The notes under the pieces were generated by a model. The model saw only the letters and a program-made list of their open reading frames with translations. It was not told the DNA's origin and searched no databases. A program made the translations under genes and the position numbers. From the NCBI RefSeq assembly GCF_000003815.2, contig NC_049996.1, positions 2,528,505-2,592,504 of the forward strand: 64,000 nt of DNA. Reading direction: 5' to 3'. Source of the DNA: Branchiostoma floridae (taxonomy: Eukaryota > Chordata > Leptocardii > Amphioxiformes > Branchiostomatidae). Of the stretch, positions 1 to 12,159 are shown in pieces. The stretch's first letter is position 1, and every line of letters begins with the position of its first letter.

Positions 1-2639
1 GAACAAGTCAGCTATATGTTTTCAATTTGTCACAGTATCTTCTTTCTTGTGCTGGAAACATTTCCAAAGCGCTAACAAAAGCACAAGTGAATACTAGTTT
101 CCCATTATGAACATTATCTACTCGCAAGTTAATATACCTGTTCCTACATGCTACAAGAACACTAATATAGTTAGTACCAGTCTTTAGAAACACACAGGTA
201 AACACACCGGTGCATAATTGATACAGACACTTACTAGTAATGCTTCTTTGTGGTAAATGGTAGAGACTTCATATTGGGAGGTACTGTATAGGCTGTTTGA
301 GGACAAGTGAATACAATGAAGTATTGTATATATTATGTCGAGACTCAAGTATATACAACAAGGGAATATATGCAACAAGGGACCCAACCCTTATAGTCCG
401 AAACAATTTCACATATATTATTACCGTATCATTGCGTTAGTATTAATACTATGGTTAGAGTTATGCATCAAACTCGTGTACTTATATCATTCTGAATCTG
501 CAGTTTGTGATTTGTACCAAGTAACTTCTCAAATGTCATGTAAACCCGGGTTTTCCGAGGGGGGGGGGCAAAATCGCTAGAGGGGGGTCAGATGGGCGGG
601 GGTGCGAGATTGCTGTCACACTGGCTTGTATTGAGTTTGCAGTGTTTATGGTCTCATTCATGTACTACTCCGAGTGGGTACATATAAGTGTGCCGAGCCA
701 AAAAAACAACAAATGGCTACATGGACGCGTGTTTTCAGCGGTGAGAAATTCCCTTCAAGCCAGCTCAACTGATCTCAAAAGTTAGCTTGGTGAAAGCTTA
801 TCATTGAAGCTCCTCTGTGTTGGTAGTAATCATAGTACAATACTGAAACTTTCTTCCGTCACAAAAGTATATACACGACGGATCATATTTACAACGACCA
901 CTGTCGCCTTCTTCGTCATATGTGTAAGGTTATGACATCATTGATAGATACTGTACTGTATATTTTGCAACTTGTAACTGTCTTCCCCATAGCTTTAATA
1001 CCTAGTACTAGAGTTCGGGGACCTCATACCTCCATAAAATATTTATTGCTTTTTTGTGGATGGTATGTATGTTTATAGTCGGTTGTATTTGAGAGTAATG
1101 GTTATATAATATAAATGTTATGGGAAAGTAGTGGTGTATTTATTTAATGACACAGAGGATGTCCATCTGATTAGTAATTATCAAAAGGTGACACTTAATT
1201 GTGTAATGTGCGTTTAAGAGGTCGACGGCATATGGTAGCGTGGTGTTCCTTAAGCTTGATGTTTGGCATTAAAAATGTCTAAGGTTGTCAGCATTATTGA
1301 GGTTCGACTATGTGCCTCAGAGCTGTGTGGTGGGAGGAAGTTGGGAAACTCAGAAAGAAGAAGGGATGTGGCCAACTTTAGTCAGATGGTGATTTGATTT
1401 TCCACCAATATGTCATAACATCAGCTGTTCACACGGTACAAAAACGAGACGCACACTTTCCTCTGACAGCCCTACACCAACTGTAAGATGAATACTTGGC
1501 GCCAACCCCGTCTGCTAAACAGCTGTCACCTCACCATCTACTTGGAGCTAAGCCCATTAACAAACACATAAAGCACGATGCCTGTACCAATATATCTCAA
1601 ATATAGGGGTGATTTCTGATATTATTACATCGATTATAACGACAGATACGGCTCCCAAAATCTCATCGATTCGAGCTTTCATCACACCCCACCAACACAA
1701 CAAGTATGAAACCAATCCATCCAGCCGTTCTTGAGTAATCATCTACACAGACAGAGACACATAACAGAAAATATAACCTCCATTCCATGACATTTCATGG
1801 AGGTAAATATGGCTTGTGGTTATACTTATAGTTGGTGTTCCAAAAGAGACTAGTGTAGACGTGGGCTGTGTAGGACTGTACAAATTGTATCTGGGTCAAA
1901 ACACTTCAAGGCAGACCATAGCCAGCTATGCTTTATAATTTTTGTAAGCTGACTTGTGAAGCTATGTTGAATTTTGTGTAGTCATACTTCAATTCCTTAT
2001 CTGTTCAAGACTACTGGCTTTTCAAAACAGTTTTGAAGAGTAACTCCAATACTTGCTAATCTGTATTAGCCTGCCTCCACTGATGTGAACACCATGGTGA
2101 TTGGGACCAGACTGAGGGCTGGTAGTTTACGTTAGCCGAATTTATTGATATTGGGTGGTTTTATGTACAAGCTTGGTCTTTAATCCATTTGTCCATCCTG
2201 TGCCTTGCGGCAGCCACCAGACCAGTGATACTTGGATAATTTGCATGTGAAAGAATCAACTTTGTGACCCTGTGTCCTCGCTAAAATCGATTGCATGCAA
2301 CGCAGATACAAGCACCTACGTCAAAACGAATAACAAAAACGTTAAATTACAAATATTTACCGGGCATGTAGCCACTATGTTATTGGTCACACCGCTGAAT
2401 GCCATTCTCTCATTGGCTGAACTGATGATTGTGATGCAGACAATCAGGATTTGTGTAACAAACAACACTGCTTCTATTCAAGCAAAGACTTCCAATACTT
2501 AAGCTAAGACCAGAAAAACCTGTTTAACAGCGGTGGGACGCTGTATCACTGTGGCACTATCAGACCAACAAGACAAGACAATCTGCCGACCGACCTCAAA
2601 TAATTCATTCTTACTCTGAGTTACCGCCGTAGTTTACGC
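1..2639. other. No gene seen; repeat debris
   Basis: No open frame here has a family resemblance or a credible exon structure. The short frames are isolated and AT-rich. A G-run lies near 560-600. A small palindrome (ACCTCCAT...ATGGAGGT) lies near 1778-1803. Part of a dispersed repeat (see 780-945) is present. Confidence 0.5.
780..945. repeat. Fragment of dispersed MITE family A
   Basis: The stretch with GAAGCTC...GTGTTGGTAGTAATCATAGTAC followed by CAACGACCACTGTCGCC recurs with small changes at about 8055-8150 and 12165-12530. The best copy, at 12160-12530, has related inverted ends, so this is probably a partial copy of a non-autonomous element. Confidence 0.55.
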
Positions 2640-3035
2640 CTGTCCTGTCTGTACAGGTGAGTAGTCAGTTTTGTAACATGAACAAGGTCGAAGATGAAGC
2701 CCACTTTTTATTAGATTGTAGTTTATATAGTAATGATAGAAGTATTCTTTTTAGCTATATTATAGGAAAGTTCCCTCGCTTTGAATCTTTGTCTAGTGTT
2801 GAAAAATTCATTTTTCTTATGAGGTTTGATCGAACGACATTATACAAACACATCTCAAGCTACATATTCAACATTACTAAGAAACGAGAAGAAGTCCAAC
2901 AAATGTATTAGATTAGTTTTAGAATCCATGTTTTAGAAACCATGTGTACTGCATTACTACCTTTTGTATCTATATACCTGTACTTAGCCCGATAGGGCAT
3001 GAATGTGCAATAAAGGCTATTATCAATTATCAATA
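2640..3035 (+). mobile_element. 3' end of a non-LTR retrotransposon (LINE)
   Basis: An open frame at 2657-2911 reads CNMNKVEDEAHFLLDC...YSNDR, the Cys/His motif typical of the extreme C-terminus of LINE reverse transcriptase polyproteins, and then stops. It is followed by a short 3' UTR with GCAATAAAGG and a tail of imperfect TATCAATT repeats, as in CR1/L2-like elements. Nothing of the reverse transcriptase core lies upstream, so this is a 5'-truncated dead copy. The clade assignment is inference. Confidence 0.65.
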
Positions 3036-3062
3036 GATAGCACAGGCCACTATTGGTTTGCT

Positions 3063-3222
3063 CTAATCTCCAAGCAGATCTTGCGTGGCATAAGACAGTA
3101 TCATAAGCTGGGGAAGGAGTTTAGCCTGTAGAGGAGTAACTTGGCCACGCATGGCTCTGCCGGCTAAACTCCTTCCCCAGCTTATACTGTTTTATGCCAC
3201 ACAAGAGATGCTTGGAGATTAG
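3063..3222. mobile_element. Foldback (long inverted repeat) element
   Basis: Two arms of about 65 bp are nearly perfect reverse complements. The left arm begins CTAATCTCCAAGCA and contains AGCTGGGGAAGGAGTTTAG. The right arm contains CTAAACTCCTTCCCCAGCT and ends TGCTTGGAGATTAG. A loop of about 30 bp separates them. A related foldback with the same CTCCAAGCAG tips lies at 6143-6298. Confidence 0.8.
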
Positions 3223-4809
3223 GTTTACTCCCGATTTAATTATAGCTCCCGACCAACAGACTGTTGGTTAGCTACAAGCGTAAACCATGCGGCTAATCAG
3301 TGGACAACTATCATTTGGCGGCTGTATTGGTATTGAAGAATTTGTCACATAGGAAAATTCATGATAGCCTACTGAAAGCGGAAATACATAGATAACGTTA
3401 ACAATAGATCGTTTTCATGTGACATCACAGTGGCGTTCGAACGTTCGAACGGCCATGTTGGATGATAAGGCTACACGATCTCCACTCTTGTGTTGTACAT
3501 GGTGGACCCGTTCGTGGAAAGAAGTTTTTTTATCATCATTTAGAAACGGGCTTGATGTTTGCCGTCACGGTGCTAACTGGAAGGTTCATGAACACAGGAT
3601 ACAGCCTACTCGTTTCTATGTAACAACACTAGTTACAGTCCATCCCCTTTTCTAAGCTCGATTGAATCACTCTTCTAGCGGCCCAGTCGATTTTGTGTAC
3701 ATAAAGACATGTGGTCTTTTAGAAAATAGCACTCTCCTCTTGAGCAAACTAGTTTAAGAGTCATTTTATGGAATATGGCGCATTTACATTTCATCATTCC
3801 AGTTATTTGCACAATGAGCATATACGTTTCCCACGTTAGTGGTTGAATTTTTACCTCAAGCGAAGTCAAGTGAAGATATACAGGTTAACCGGTTAGACAG
3901 CATTACAGACAGGGTGTAACACGGGCAGGTCATTGCTGCAAGCTTGAAGATCTCTAACGTTCTTCTTCTTCTTCTTCTTCGTATATCGTCCAACTTCAAT
4001 TGGTTGAAGGCTCTGGACGTGGTTACGGGTCGTTTGGCTTTGGGTGGTCGCTTTTCAATACTTAACAGTTTGCTTTGTGTTTGTATGGGTGTGTAGCCTA
4101 TTTTGTATCACAGCTGGGAATATATTTACTGTGTAGATTCTAGTTGAAGAAATGAAGGTTGTCTTCTGTCGGAGTGAGCAGGGTTTGAAAAGCTTCATAG
4201 CATGCAAGTTACCACGCACACATATGCGTAACTATTATTGTAGAAAATATGTAACGTTAACGACCAAACCTTAGCCTCAGGGAATTCTTCTGACTTTTAT
4301 AATGGCTATATTCTCGAATGTTTGTCTTGTTCTCAGTTTAGCGTATTGGGGGAGAATACAATAACGTTACGGTGTCAATGTTATGTATAAATTGATGGGG
4401 TAAAGACGTTGTAGTCCAACTTTGTCGCAGTATGGCTGAAAATACGTAGTTTGGGTTGTTACATTTTGCACTAGACGTGTTTACAAAATCTCTCACTGGC
4501 TGGGTTTAATGAGGGGGCGGAAACTGTTGGGCTAGGAGAGCGTTTTTAGCCAGGCTATGGTTACTTACGAAGTAGTTGAGTCAGACCGTACCTCAGGCTG
4601 AAAGACAAGTCGTATTAAAGCTCGTTGGGTGAACTACGCGTGAGTTCGCCAAATTACGTCGCGTCTTGTAACCTACTGAAATGGGGACGGGTGAACGCTA
4701 TGATGATGAAACAACGTCGAAGTTGGCTGAAGCACGACGTAGCTCAGTTTTGAACGGAGTAGAAAACATTCACACGGAGTCAGAGTTGGAGAATCTTCAA
4801 GTTTTTGAC
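3223..4809. other. No gene seen
   Basis: There is no recognisable coding exon or RNA. A short CTT microsatellite lies at about 3961-3979. A frame at 4681-4941 (MGTGERYDDE...) was considered as an upstream exon but it runs into a dispersed repeat and resembles no known family. Confidence 0.45.
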
Positions 4810-5075
4810 CCTGAACTACATTCGACCACCATCAATTTGCATGACTGGCGGATGCCCTATATCAACCGTCACCATCAGTTCCTAACCACCCTGCTTATAA
4901 ATATTAATGAGATTATATGCGAGATCCCTTTCGAAAACTGAAATGCCTATTCTCTGATTGGCTGACAGCTGGTTTGTTGCGACGCGCTTAGGAACGGATG
5001 GTGACGATTGAGATAGCAGAGCACAAACAACAGGCGGCGTGCTGGCGCCGTTGGATGTCTCCGCATAGGAGAATG
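4810..5075. repeat. Dispersed MITE (family C) copy next to the gene 1 start
   Basis: The core CTTATAAATATTAATGAG, the block TATTCTCTGATTGGCTG-ACAGCTGGTTTGT, and the end GCATAGGAGAATGAC recur at 47740-48025 and, in a related foldback, at 6738-7024. It ends about 75 bp upstream of the start codon of the methyltransferase gene, so it may be part of its promoter region. The CCAAT-like ATTGGCTG blocks come from the repeat. Confidence 0.6.
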
Positions 5076-5152
5076 ACTTCCTTTTGTTTTCAATTTTTCA
5101 GTTAAAGTGAGTCAAAAGCCTTTGGAAAGTTGGAAACACAGAGAACAGTGGG

Positions 5153-8100
5153 ATGGGGGTGACCACTGGTGACAAGGCAGGCAAAGTGCTCTTCGCCGTG
5201 TTTGGAGCTGTTCTGGGATATAGCCTGTCTTTGTTGCAAAACTTCGGCACCACCGTCAATACCCTTCCTGCTATAGCTATCAACGACGATGTGTCGCCTA
5301 TTCGCTCGTCCTTAGGCGATTCTCCCTGGTAAGTAAAACATTAATATACCACTTGGCTCGCCCCTGAGGCGTCGCCAAAACAGTACTGTGTTGTAATAAC
5401 GTAGACTTGTATCGTTGTTAATTACCTTTAAATATCACACCTTGACTGCATGACGACCTAACACTACGAGTGGTATGTCCTTCATGGCACGTTTGACCAA
5501 TTTCTGACGTCACGTATCTGCAAGATCACGTGTTGATAAGAGCACGTGTCTGTAACTCTCGCGAGTTCGCGTTCTTGAAGTGATTGGTCATCAGTATTGA
5601 TCCCGAAGAAGGCGACGGTGGTTAAGCATTGTTCTATGACTATTCGGCGGACTTGTCTAAGAAATATGCGACGCAATGTGACTACAGTGAAAAATATGTG
5701 AAAAGGGTAATGTGATGTCTTTTAGGCATCTATTTTAAACTTCATTGAACAGAAACGAAGAAAAGATATTAAAGCTCTAGTAACGTTTTATTGTTCTGTT
5801 TAGGCCTCCAGAGATACCACAGGAGGATGGGCCACGGAAAATACTTCTCGACTGCGGAGCCAATGTTGCATCTACCGTACAGGTAAGGGTCCATATATAG
5901 TTACTCTTTACAAAAACAACACAAGGCCTTCTAGAGTTTGGTGATCTCATACCCCCATGAAATACTAGTACATTTTATGCAAACTAATAATACTCATTTG
6001 CATAATTTATGCATAGTGATGTTCACATTAAACTAACTAACACATGATACATCATTTATCATTTATCTATGTGGCATTTTTGCAAAAAATTCCATCCAGC
6101 CGTTCTTGAGTTATCTTCTTCACAGATACCCTGGGAAAACCTAGTCTCCAAGCAGACCCTACGGTGCCTTAGAGATAGTATCAAAGCTGGCAAATGAGTA
6201 TAGCTAAGCCGGTGCCCGTTTGACTCCCTTGGCCGGCTATACTCCTTTGCCAGCTTTGATACTATCTCTAAGGCACCATAGGGTCTGCTTGGAGACTACT
6301 CAACTATCGCTTGCCTCTCACAGAGAAGCAAGGGATAGTTGGGCCATGGGAACCGGCATATTTAAAGTAGGGCCAGCTGGTAGTGGGGCGGGTGTATAGT
6401 TGCAGGGGCGCTCGAGGCAGGCGGATATTGGTAACTCTCGTTTGCGCCGCTTCTTTGAGTTTGGTTTCCCAGGGCACTTCACAGACACACAGACTTTTAT
6501 TTTGCTGGTCTTCACAGTTATTCAGGGAGACCTACCCCGATGGAGAGGATTACATTATCCACTCGTTTGAGCTGGACGTGAGACTGGCACCCTACTTTGC
6601 GTCCTACTCCAACCACGTCCTGCACTGCCCGGTCGCTGTGGCTGGGGAAGACGGTCAGTCAAGGCACTACTAACGATTTTCCATAGTTTATCATGAAATT
6701 TCATCTGGGTTAGTAGTGATCATAGTATTATGATAAACTCATCCTCCTACGCAGGGACATCCAACAGCCGAACTGCCTGTCTGGATGTGCCCTGCTCTTT
6801 CAACCGTCACTCTTAGTTCCTGTGGACCCCCCCCCCCCCAAACCAGCTGTCAGCCAATCAGAGAATAGGCTTTCCGTTTTCAAAAGCTGTCACGCATGTA
6901 TAAGAGTAACCTCATTAATATTTATAAGCAGGGCGGGACTATTAAAGTGACGGTTGAGAGAGCAGGGCACATCCACACAGGCAGTTTGGCTGTTGGATGT
7001 CCCAGCTTAGGAGGATGGATGAACTTTCTTCCAACAAAAAGGTATACACGGATCAAATTTTCAATCGAAGAATCCTATATTGGCGAGACAGAACGCTCAC
7101 TGAGAAGCAGAACTTCTTGGAGACAAAGACCTCAGTTCGCTGTCGTCGGAAGTCTCTCAACACATCCCCACTTTGCTTACGTTTCGGTGTCTATCAGACA
7201 CCTTCCTCATAGCTTCTGTCTCCATGGAGTTCTGCTCCTTGTCGCTATATGTAGTCGATGTAGGTGGCGCTTTTGCAACGAGAACACAATCCCAAACGTG
7301 GCCAAGTTTATATTCCCCCCAAAGAAGCGTAAGCAAAGTAAGTACATTCTGGTCGTGAAAAATAATTCTCCTATATCCTATATTCTACCAACCTGATGAA
7401 ATTATTTGCCGGAATATGATTGAACACAACTAAATGCACTTTTAATAGAATTTTCATCAATCAGTGACTACATTTTGAAAGGTAAACTCACGTACAGTGT
7501 ACCTCCAAATTTTCGATGGCTATCAGTCCACCTTGATCACTGAGTTGCGAGAATTGCGAGAACTGGGTCGAGACTTGCGTGGATCTTCCGCCCCTCGCCC
7601 TCCCTCACCCCACCTCCTCGCGAGAACTTGGTCACTCTGTGATCAAGGTGGACTGATAGCCATAAAAAATTTGGAGGTACGTGAGTTTATCTTTCAAAAA
7701 ATAGTCATTGATTGATGAAAATTCTATTAACTGTGTACATACGTGACTAATGAATCTCTTCAACGAACTAAATGCACGAATTCCCTTGTCAGGAAATATC
7801 ACGGCCTACGCCGAGTCAGCCTGGAAACCGGACAAGGGAAAAGTCGGTGGAAAAGACATGCAGTGGGGAGGAGGGGCGATCTACGCTTCCGAGGCAGAGA
7901 AGCAGGACGAAATCCACGGCCGCCGATTCGGTGTAAAGAACACCATACCAATGGTGGATCTTTCAACGTGGATACAAGAAAACACCGGTATGTTTAAAAT
8001 GACATATTGTCAAATATATTTAGGCATCGAATGTAGCGATACACATTTAAGATCTAGTCTTTATTATAATGAAGGCTCATCTGTGCTGGTAGTAATCATA

Positions 8101-11100
8101 GTACGATGGTTCAAATTCTCAACGACCACTATCGCCTAGCTTCTTCAGGATCTGCTTCAATACTTATGTACAATCACTGTCTTCAGAACGTAACGTCGCG
8201 AGAATTACAGACACGTGATCTTGCGGATACGTGACGTCAGTGATTGATCAAACGTGCCAGGAAGTTTATAACGCTCACCGTTCTCTGTTCAGCCCTATTC
8301 TTTGTGAATGAATGAATAAACGTTGTCCAGGTACATAATGTCATTTAAGCCATGCGTCAATACGATAATACAACCAATACGGCGATTGGCATATATTTTT
8401 TTCTACACTTACCAAGGTCATAGACTTGAAGGTCATGACTTAAGTCATTTTCATACAAAAACACGATCGTCCGTTTAATGCGAGAAAGAGTATCCCTAAC
8501 GGCCACTCCTGACGGTTGAAAACCGCTTTAACTCCTGTATCTGATTGACTTTATTGAGATCATTTTTGAAATTCAACCTTGAAATGTATAGCAAATATCA
8601 TCCAATGCTTGCTTATAGTTGACGCGTATTTATACACAAAATTATAAAGCGTCGATCTTTTTTAAACAAACAACACTTGATCTGAGGCTTCAGAAACATC
8701 TACCTTGCATATATGTGATTTCATGCTAATTTGTATACATGTGATTTCATGCTAATTATGTTGCTCTTCTTTTGTTTAGCCTTGGAAGATTACGTCATCT
8801 TCAAACTTGACGTCGAGGGAGCTGAGTACGAAATTCTGGAGAAGATGATCAAAGAAGGGACCTTCAAATGGATAGACAAGTGCGTATTTTGTTGATATTG
8901 GTGTATGCTAGAAACTAGAAAGACATCTAGAAAACTTGTCTCAACTTAACTATAGATATTTTAAAGCACTAGTATCAAAATAGCAAGCAAATTCATCAAC
9001 CATGCATGTCACAATTAAGGGTTGATGACCCACCCCGAGGTGTATATGGTGTCATCACGCCTGGTCATTTGCTATAACCACTGTATAAATCCACCGAGTG
9101 AGCGAAGCGAAATAGGACCCCCTGATTGGCCATCTGGCCATATGATAACATACATCAACTCGCCTATTCAACAGCAGAGCTATTTTAATGAACAGTTTAA
9201 CAGAATAGTTAAGGTTTAATGACCCGCCCTGAGGTGTATATGGTGCCGTATTCCATGGATACGTTGGTTCTTATAACCACCGACTGAACGACCGATCGTA
9301 GCGATATCGTTTATGAATAGCAGTTTTTGTTTGTGACCGAAAATCCTACACGTATGACGCGTTCGAACAGCGGCGCCATTTTGGATCGATAGTCCCTACC
9401 TTCAAGTATGATCGTTCATTCTGATTGGTCAATATCCTGTGTATCGCTCCTTCTGATTGGGTCCGGTTTTTCAAATTTTCAAAACTCTTTTGACACGAAG
9501 TTATTTGACACCGGGTTCGCAGCAATTCTATGTGTTACTGCGTCATAACCCAAATGAAATGGGCTTTTCTGATTGGTCGACATGGCTTGCATATGATAAT
9601 ATGTGATGTATGCAGTTTTCAAACAAGATGACGATGGCAACATTTCCAACACTTAGATGAATAAATAAATAAACACTTATCCAAACATTGCAGGTTTTAT
9701 GGCGAGTTCCACGGCTGGACCCCTGTTCCAGGATGGTCAGCCCAAAGAAAACAAGAACTCAGGAATACTATGAAAACACACGGAATAGTGATGTTGGATT
9801 GGGCAGGGGAGCACAAAAGATATCAGGACATGGAATCCATTCACAAGATTGACGTAAGTACATTAAGGGTTCAAGTTGTCTCAATTTGTTTTAAACCGTT
9901 CATCTTATCATGAGTTATGATTATTTATCACATTTATTTAGCCCTGTTAATTATAATGACCCACCCTGAGGTGTATACGGTGCCTTATTCATGGTCAGTG
10001 AGTTCCTATAACGACCGAACGAAGCGACCGACTGCGCGTAACGGACAAGGTCGTTCATGGGAAAAATAGAGCCTTCTGATTGGCCGACGTCGCCTTGCTA
10101 TATGGTAATTGAATATAACCCACTGTCGATCATTGCAGATCCCAGAGGGCACCCCTGGTGGTATACTTTAACTGTTCTTCTAGTGTTCCCTCCAGGCTTG
10201 CCCTCATAGTTCATGTTGGGATGAACAGGAAATTTAAAACAGCGCTAGCTATTTTGGATCTCGTCCCCGCCTGAATATATATAGCTCATTCTGATTGGTC
10301 AATTTCCCGTGTATCGCTTCTTCTGATTGGTCAAGTTTTTCCAAAACGCTTTACAGATCCCAGAGGGCACCACTGGATCTGCTGGAGTGGTCTACTCCAA
10401 CTGTTCCCCTAGTGTTCCCGCTAGGCTTGCCCTCACGGTTCAGGTCGGGATGAACAGGAAGGCAGCCCACAAGCTGGTGGAGACCATCCGAGCGCACCCT
10501 AGCAACATGCCGGTCACTCTCTTCGTCTACGGGGACTTCGTGCAGGAGCATCCGGACCTGATCACCAAGTGGGCAGACAGATATACGATAGGGATACGAG
10601 AGGTATGTTCTTTATTTTCTTGTGAGTACGTTATAGAAAAAAATGTTTTAACATTCTCTATAATGTACTCACAACACACTTTACGTCCAACACTGGAATA
10701 AATGATACAGGGACTTACTCTTAAACTCTCTGTCGACCTTGCTCACAGAATGAATGACTCTTCTTGGCTTCTATCTCCAACAGTGACGTCAGGAACACAA
10801 CACTTTTGCATAAGTATCAGAAAGCCTATGTCGCCCCCCGTCTCAGGGTGATGCACATTGCCTCCTTCACTCCTCGCGCAAAGAAATCATTTTCTAAATC
10901 TATGATTTTTTTCTTGTACGTTATCTCCGCTTAGCATATCCAACAGATTGAATAGGGGGGTATTTTGTATTAACACTGACAAGAAACAACGAGTATACAG
11001 ATACACCACTGAGTGAGTTTCAATGGTCTTTTTTTCTTAATTATGCCCACAGAATGCGCCATTTCCCGCAGACCATTGGGTCCTACAGAATGCCAACGTC

Positions 11101-12155
11101 ATGCGGATGAGTCTGGTATCTACCGTACAGCGGATGCAGGAAGTGGGGCAGAGACCAGCCTATTACTATCCGGACGGCCTGTCGGATCGAGTCAAAGATA
11201 CAGCGAAGAACAGAGGACTGAGGATCATTCAGCCGACAACCAAGTTTCCGCCAAACCTTGGTAAGGGCGCGGTCACAAAAGTCGTGCGATCGTCGTACGA
11301 TCGCTAACTTCGGGCATTTGGAGGACACAAATGTACATCTCCTGCAAAGTTCAACCGTCTTGGAACACAAAATGCTGTTTTGGATCCATGTCAGTCGTTG
11401 ATTCTGTCACGACCTGCTTGAAAATCCTATGGCATCAAAATCGTACGACGGTCGCACGACCTAAGTCAGAACTATAGTAACGTTTGCTTTGTCATAAATA
11501 CATGTAAGCTACAGCAACAATGATGCGTCTATCTGCCACAACATAACAATAGCGTTGAATACCGTAACATATCAGAACACAGCATAGCGTAATGTAACGT
11601 AACAACAAATTACAACATAACACAATTAGCATATAACGTAACGTAACATATCACAACATAACATACCATGTCGTAACGTAACGTAACGTTAACAGTATAG
11701 CATAACATGACAAAACACAACATGCCATACCATAACACAGCATAACGTAACACAACATAACATAACATAGTATAAGATAACCTAAAAATCAAAATAATGA
11801 AAATCGAAAATAAAACCAAATCATGCAATTAAGAGAACATTTAGGCTTTGTCGTCGTACTCTGAATATGTTACCTTAGTTTTTTCAAAATTTCTTTGTCT
11901 GCATCTGAAATCTAAATCCATGACTCTGTGGTACTTTCAGGTACGCTGTTGAGGGAAGACAACTATTACCGGTACAGAGACGTGGAGAGGACACCCAAGG
12001 CGCTCCGTATCCTCTATGAGCGCATCTCGAAAGGAGGGATCCTCAGTCTGGACAGCGATCATCCAGACAGCTACATGATATCCGCCTTTCTCATGGACTA
12101 TCTGTATGAAAACTCCGGCTTTCAACTGGTCAACGTGAACGACTGTTTGAAGTGA
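5153..12155 (+). CDS. FkbM methyltransferase / degenerate NodB-like fusion protein, nine exons
   Basis: Exons: 5153-5328, 5804-5882, 6518-6653, 7793-7987, 8780-8879, 9694-9853, 10357-10602, 11053-11260, 11941-12155. All are bounded by GT/AG in matching phase and sum to 504 codons plus a stop. Residues about 11-31 form an N-terminal signal anchor (VLFAVFGAVLGYSLSLL), so a type II Golgi/ER membrane protein is likely. Residues 72-282 match FkbM-type SAM methyltransferases: the SAM loop ILLDCGAN is at 72-79 and the family motif FKLDVEGAEYEIL starts at 203. Residues 306-500 follow the order of NodB/CE4 deacetylase blocks: LALTVQVG for ALTFDDG, then VTLFVYGD...HPDLI, TIGIREN, AYYYPDG and GGILSLDSD. 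The Asp-Asp and His metal ligands are absent, so this part is probably a non-catalytic sugar-binding or structural domain. The substrate is unknown. The NodB match is by eye. Confidence 0.88.
5480..5660. repeat. MITE family A fragment in intron 1
   Basis: It contains TGACGTCACGTATCTGCAAGATCACGTG and CTCGCGAGTT, and its reverse complement matches 8195-8260 and 12255-12340. The TGACGTCA palindrome here belongs to the repeat and should not be read as a gene-specific CRE. Confidence 0.65.
6143..6298. mobile_element. Foldback element in intron 2
   Basis: Near-perfect inverted arms of about 65 bp: AGTCTCCAAGCAGACCCTA... on the left pairs with ...TAGGGTCTGCTTGGAGACT on the right. The tips match those of the foldback at 3063-3222, so they form one family with diverged interiors. 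Confidence 0.85.
6738..7024. mobile_element. Foldback/MITE family C in intron 3
   Basis: The left arm (TCATCCTCCTACGCAGGGACATCC...CAACCGTCAC) and right arm (GTGACGGTTG...GGATGTCCCAGCTTAGGAGGATGG) are imperfect reverse complements of about 75 bp. The centre holds a poly-C run and CATTAATATTTATAAGCAGG, which is shared with the copies at 4.8 and 47.7 kb. The long plus-strand frame across it (6896-7396) is not a gene. Confidence 0.8.
7442..7731. mobile_element. Long foldback element in intron 3
   Basis: Arms of about 100 bp (left 7442-7541, right 7634-7731) are reverse complements, for example AATAGAATTTTCATCAATCA against TGATTGATGAAAATTCTATT. The spacer is C-rich (CCGCCCCTCGCCCTCCC). It lies 61 bp upstream of the exon 4 acceptor. 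Confidence 0.85.
8055..8330. repeat. MITE family A copy in intron 4
   Basis: It shares CATCTGTGCTGGTAGTAATC, the CAACGACCAC block, the CACGTGATCTTGCGGA-ACGTGACGTCA block, and CGCTCACCGTTCTCTGTTCAG with the copy downstream of the stop codon at 12160-12530. Confidence 0.7.
9010..9640. repeat. MITE family B copies in intron 5
   Basis: Two copies of a unit starting GATGACCCACCCCGAGGTGTATATGGTG (about 9022 and 9220) are present. The second continues to about 9490 with TTCATTCTGATTGGTCAATATCCTGTGTATCGC. The same ends bound 9949-10350. Several ATTGGTC boxes belong to the repeat. Confidence 0.65.
9949..10350. mobile_element. MITE family B copy carrying a piece of host exon 7
   Basis: Its left end (ATGACCCACCCTGAGGTGTATACGG) and right end (TTCATTCTGATTGGTCAATTTCCCGTGTATCGC) match the intron 5 copy at about 9212-9490. 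The middle, however, is a decayed copy of exon 7 with its acceptor. The right end abuts the true exon 7 acceptor at 10356. Confidence 0.6.
10137..10232 (+). pseudogene. Decayed partial copy of exon 7
   Basis: The sequence GCAG|ATCCCAGAGGGCACC...GTTGGGATGAACAGGAA matches the first ~95 nt of exon 7 (10357-10459), including the splice acceptor AG. Reading it in the exon frame gives IPEGTPGGIL and then a stop. There is an internal deletion and many substitutions, so it cannot serve as an exon. Confidence 0.8.
11530..11775. repeat. Degenerate 5-bp satellite (TAACA/TAACG) in intron 8
   Basis: This is a run of AACATAACGTAACATAACA-type units with scattered changes. The minus-strand frame of repeated Cys/Tyr/Val codons over it is an artefact of the repeat. 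Confidence 0.8.
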
Positions 12156-12159
12156 TAGA

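Noticed and set aside
5500..5520. CRE (TGACGTCA) in intron 1 as a regulatory site
   Set aside because: The same palindrome occurs in the other family A copies at 8235 and 12316, so it belongs to the repeat.
6896..7396. 166-residue plus-strand frame
   Set aside because: It runs across a foldback/MITE and then anonymous intron; there is no motif and no splice context.
11610..11828. Minus-strand frame of Cys/Tyr/Val repeats
   Set aside because: Produced by the TAACA/TAACG satellite.
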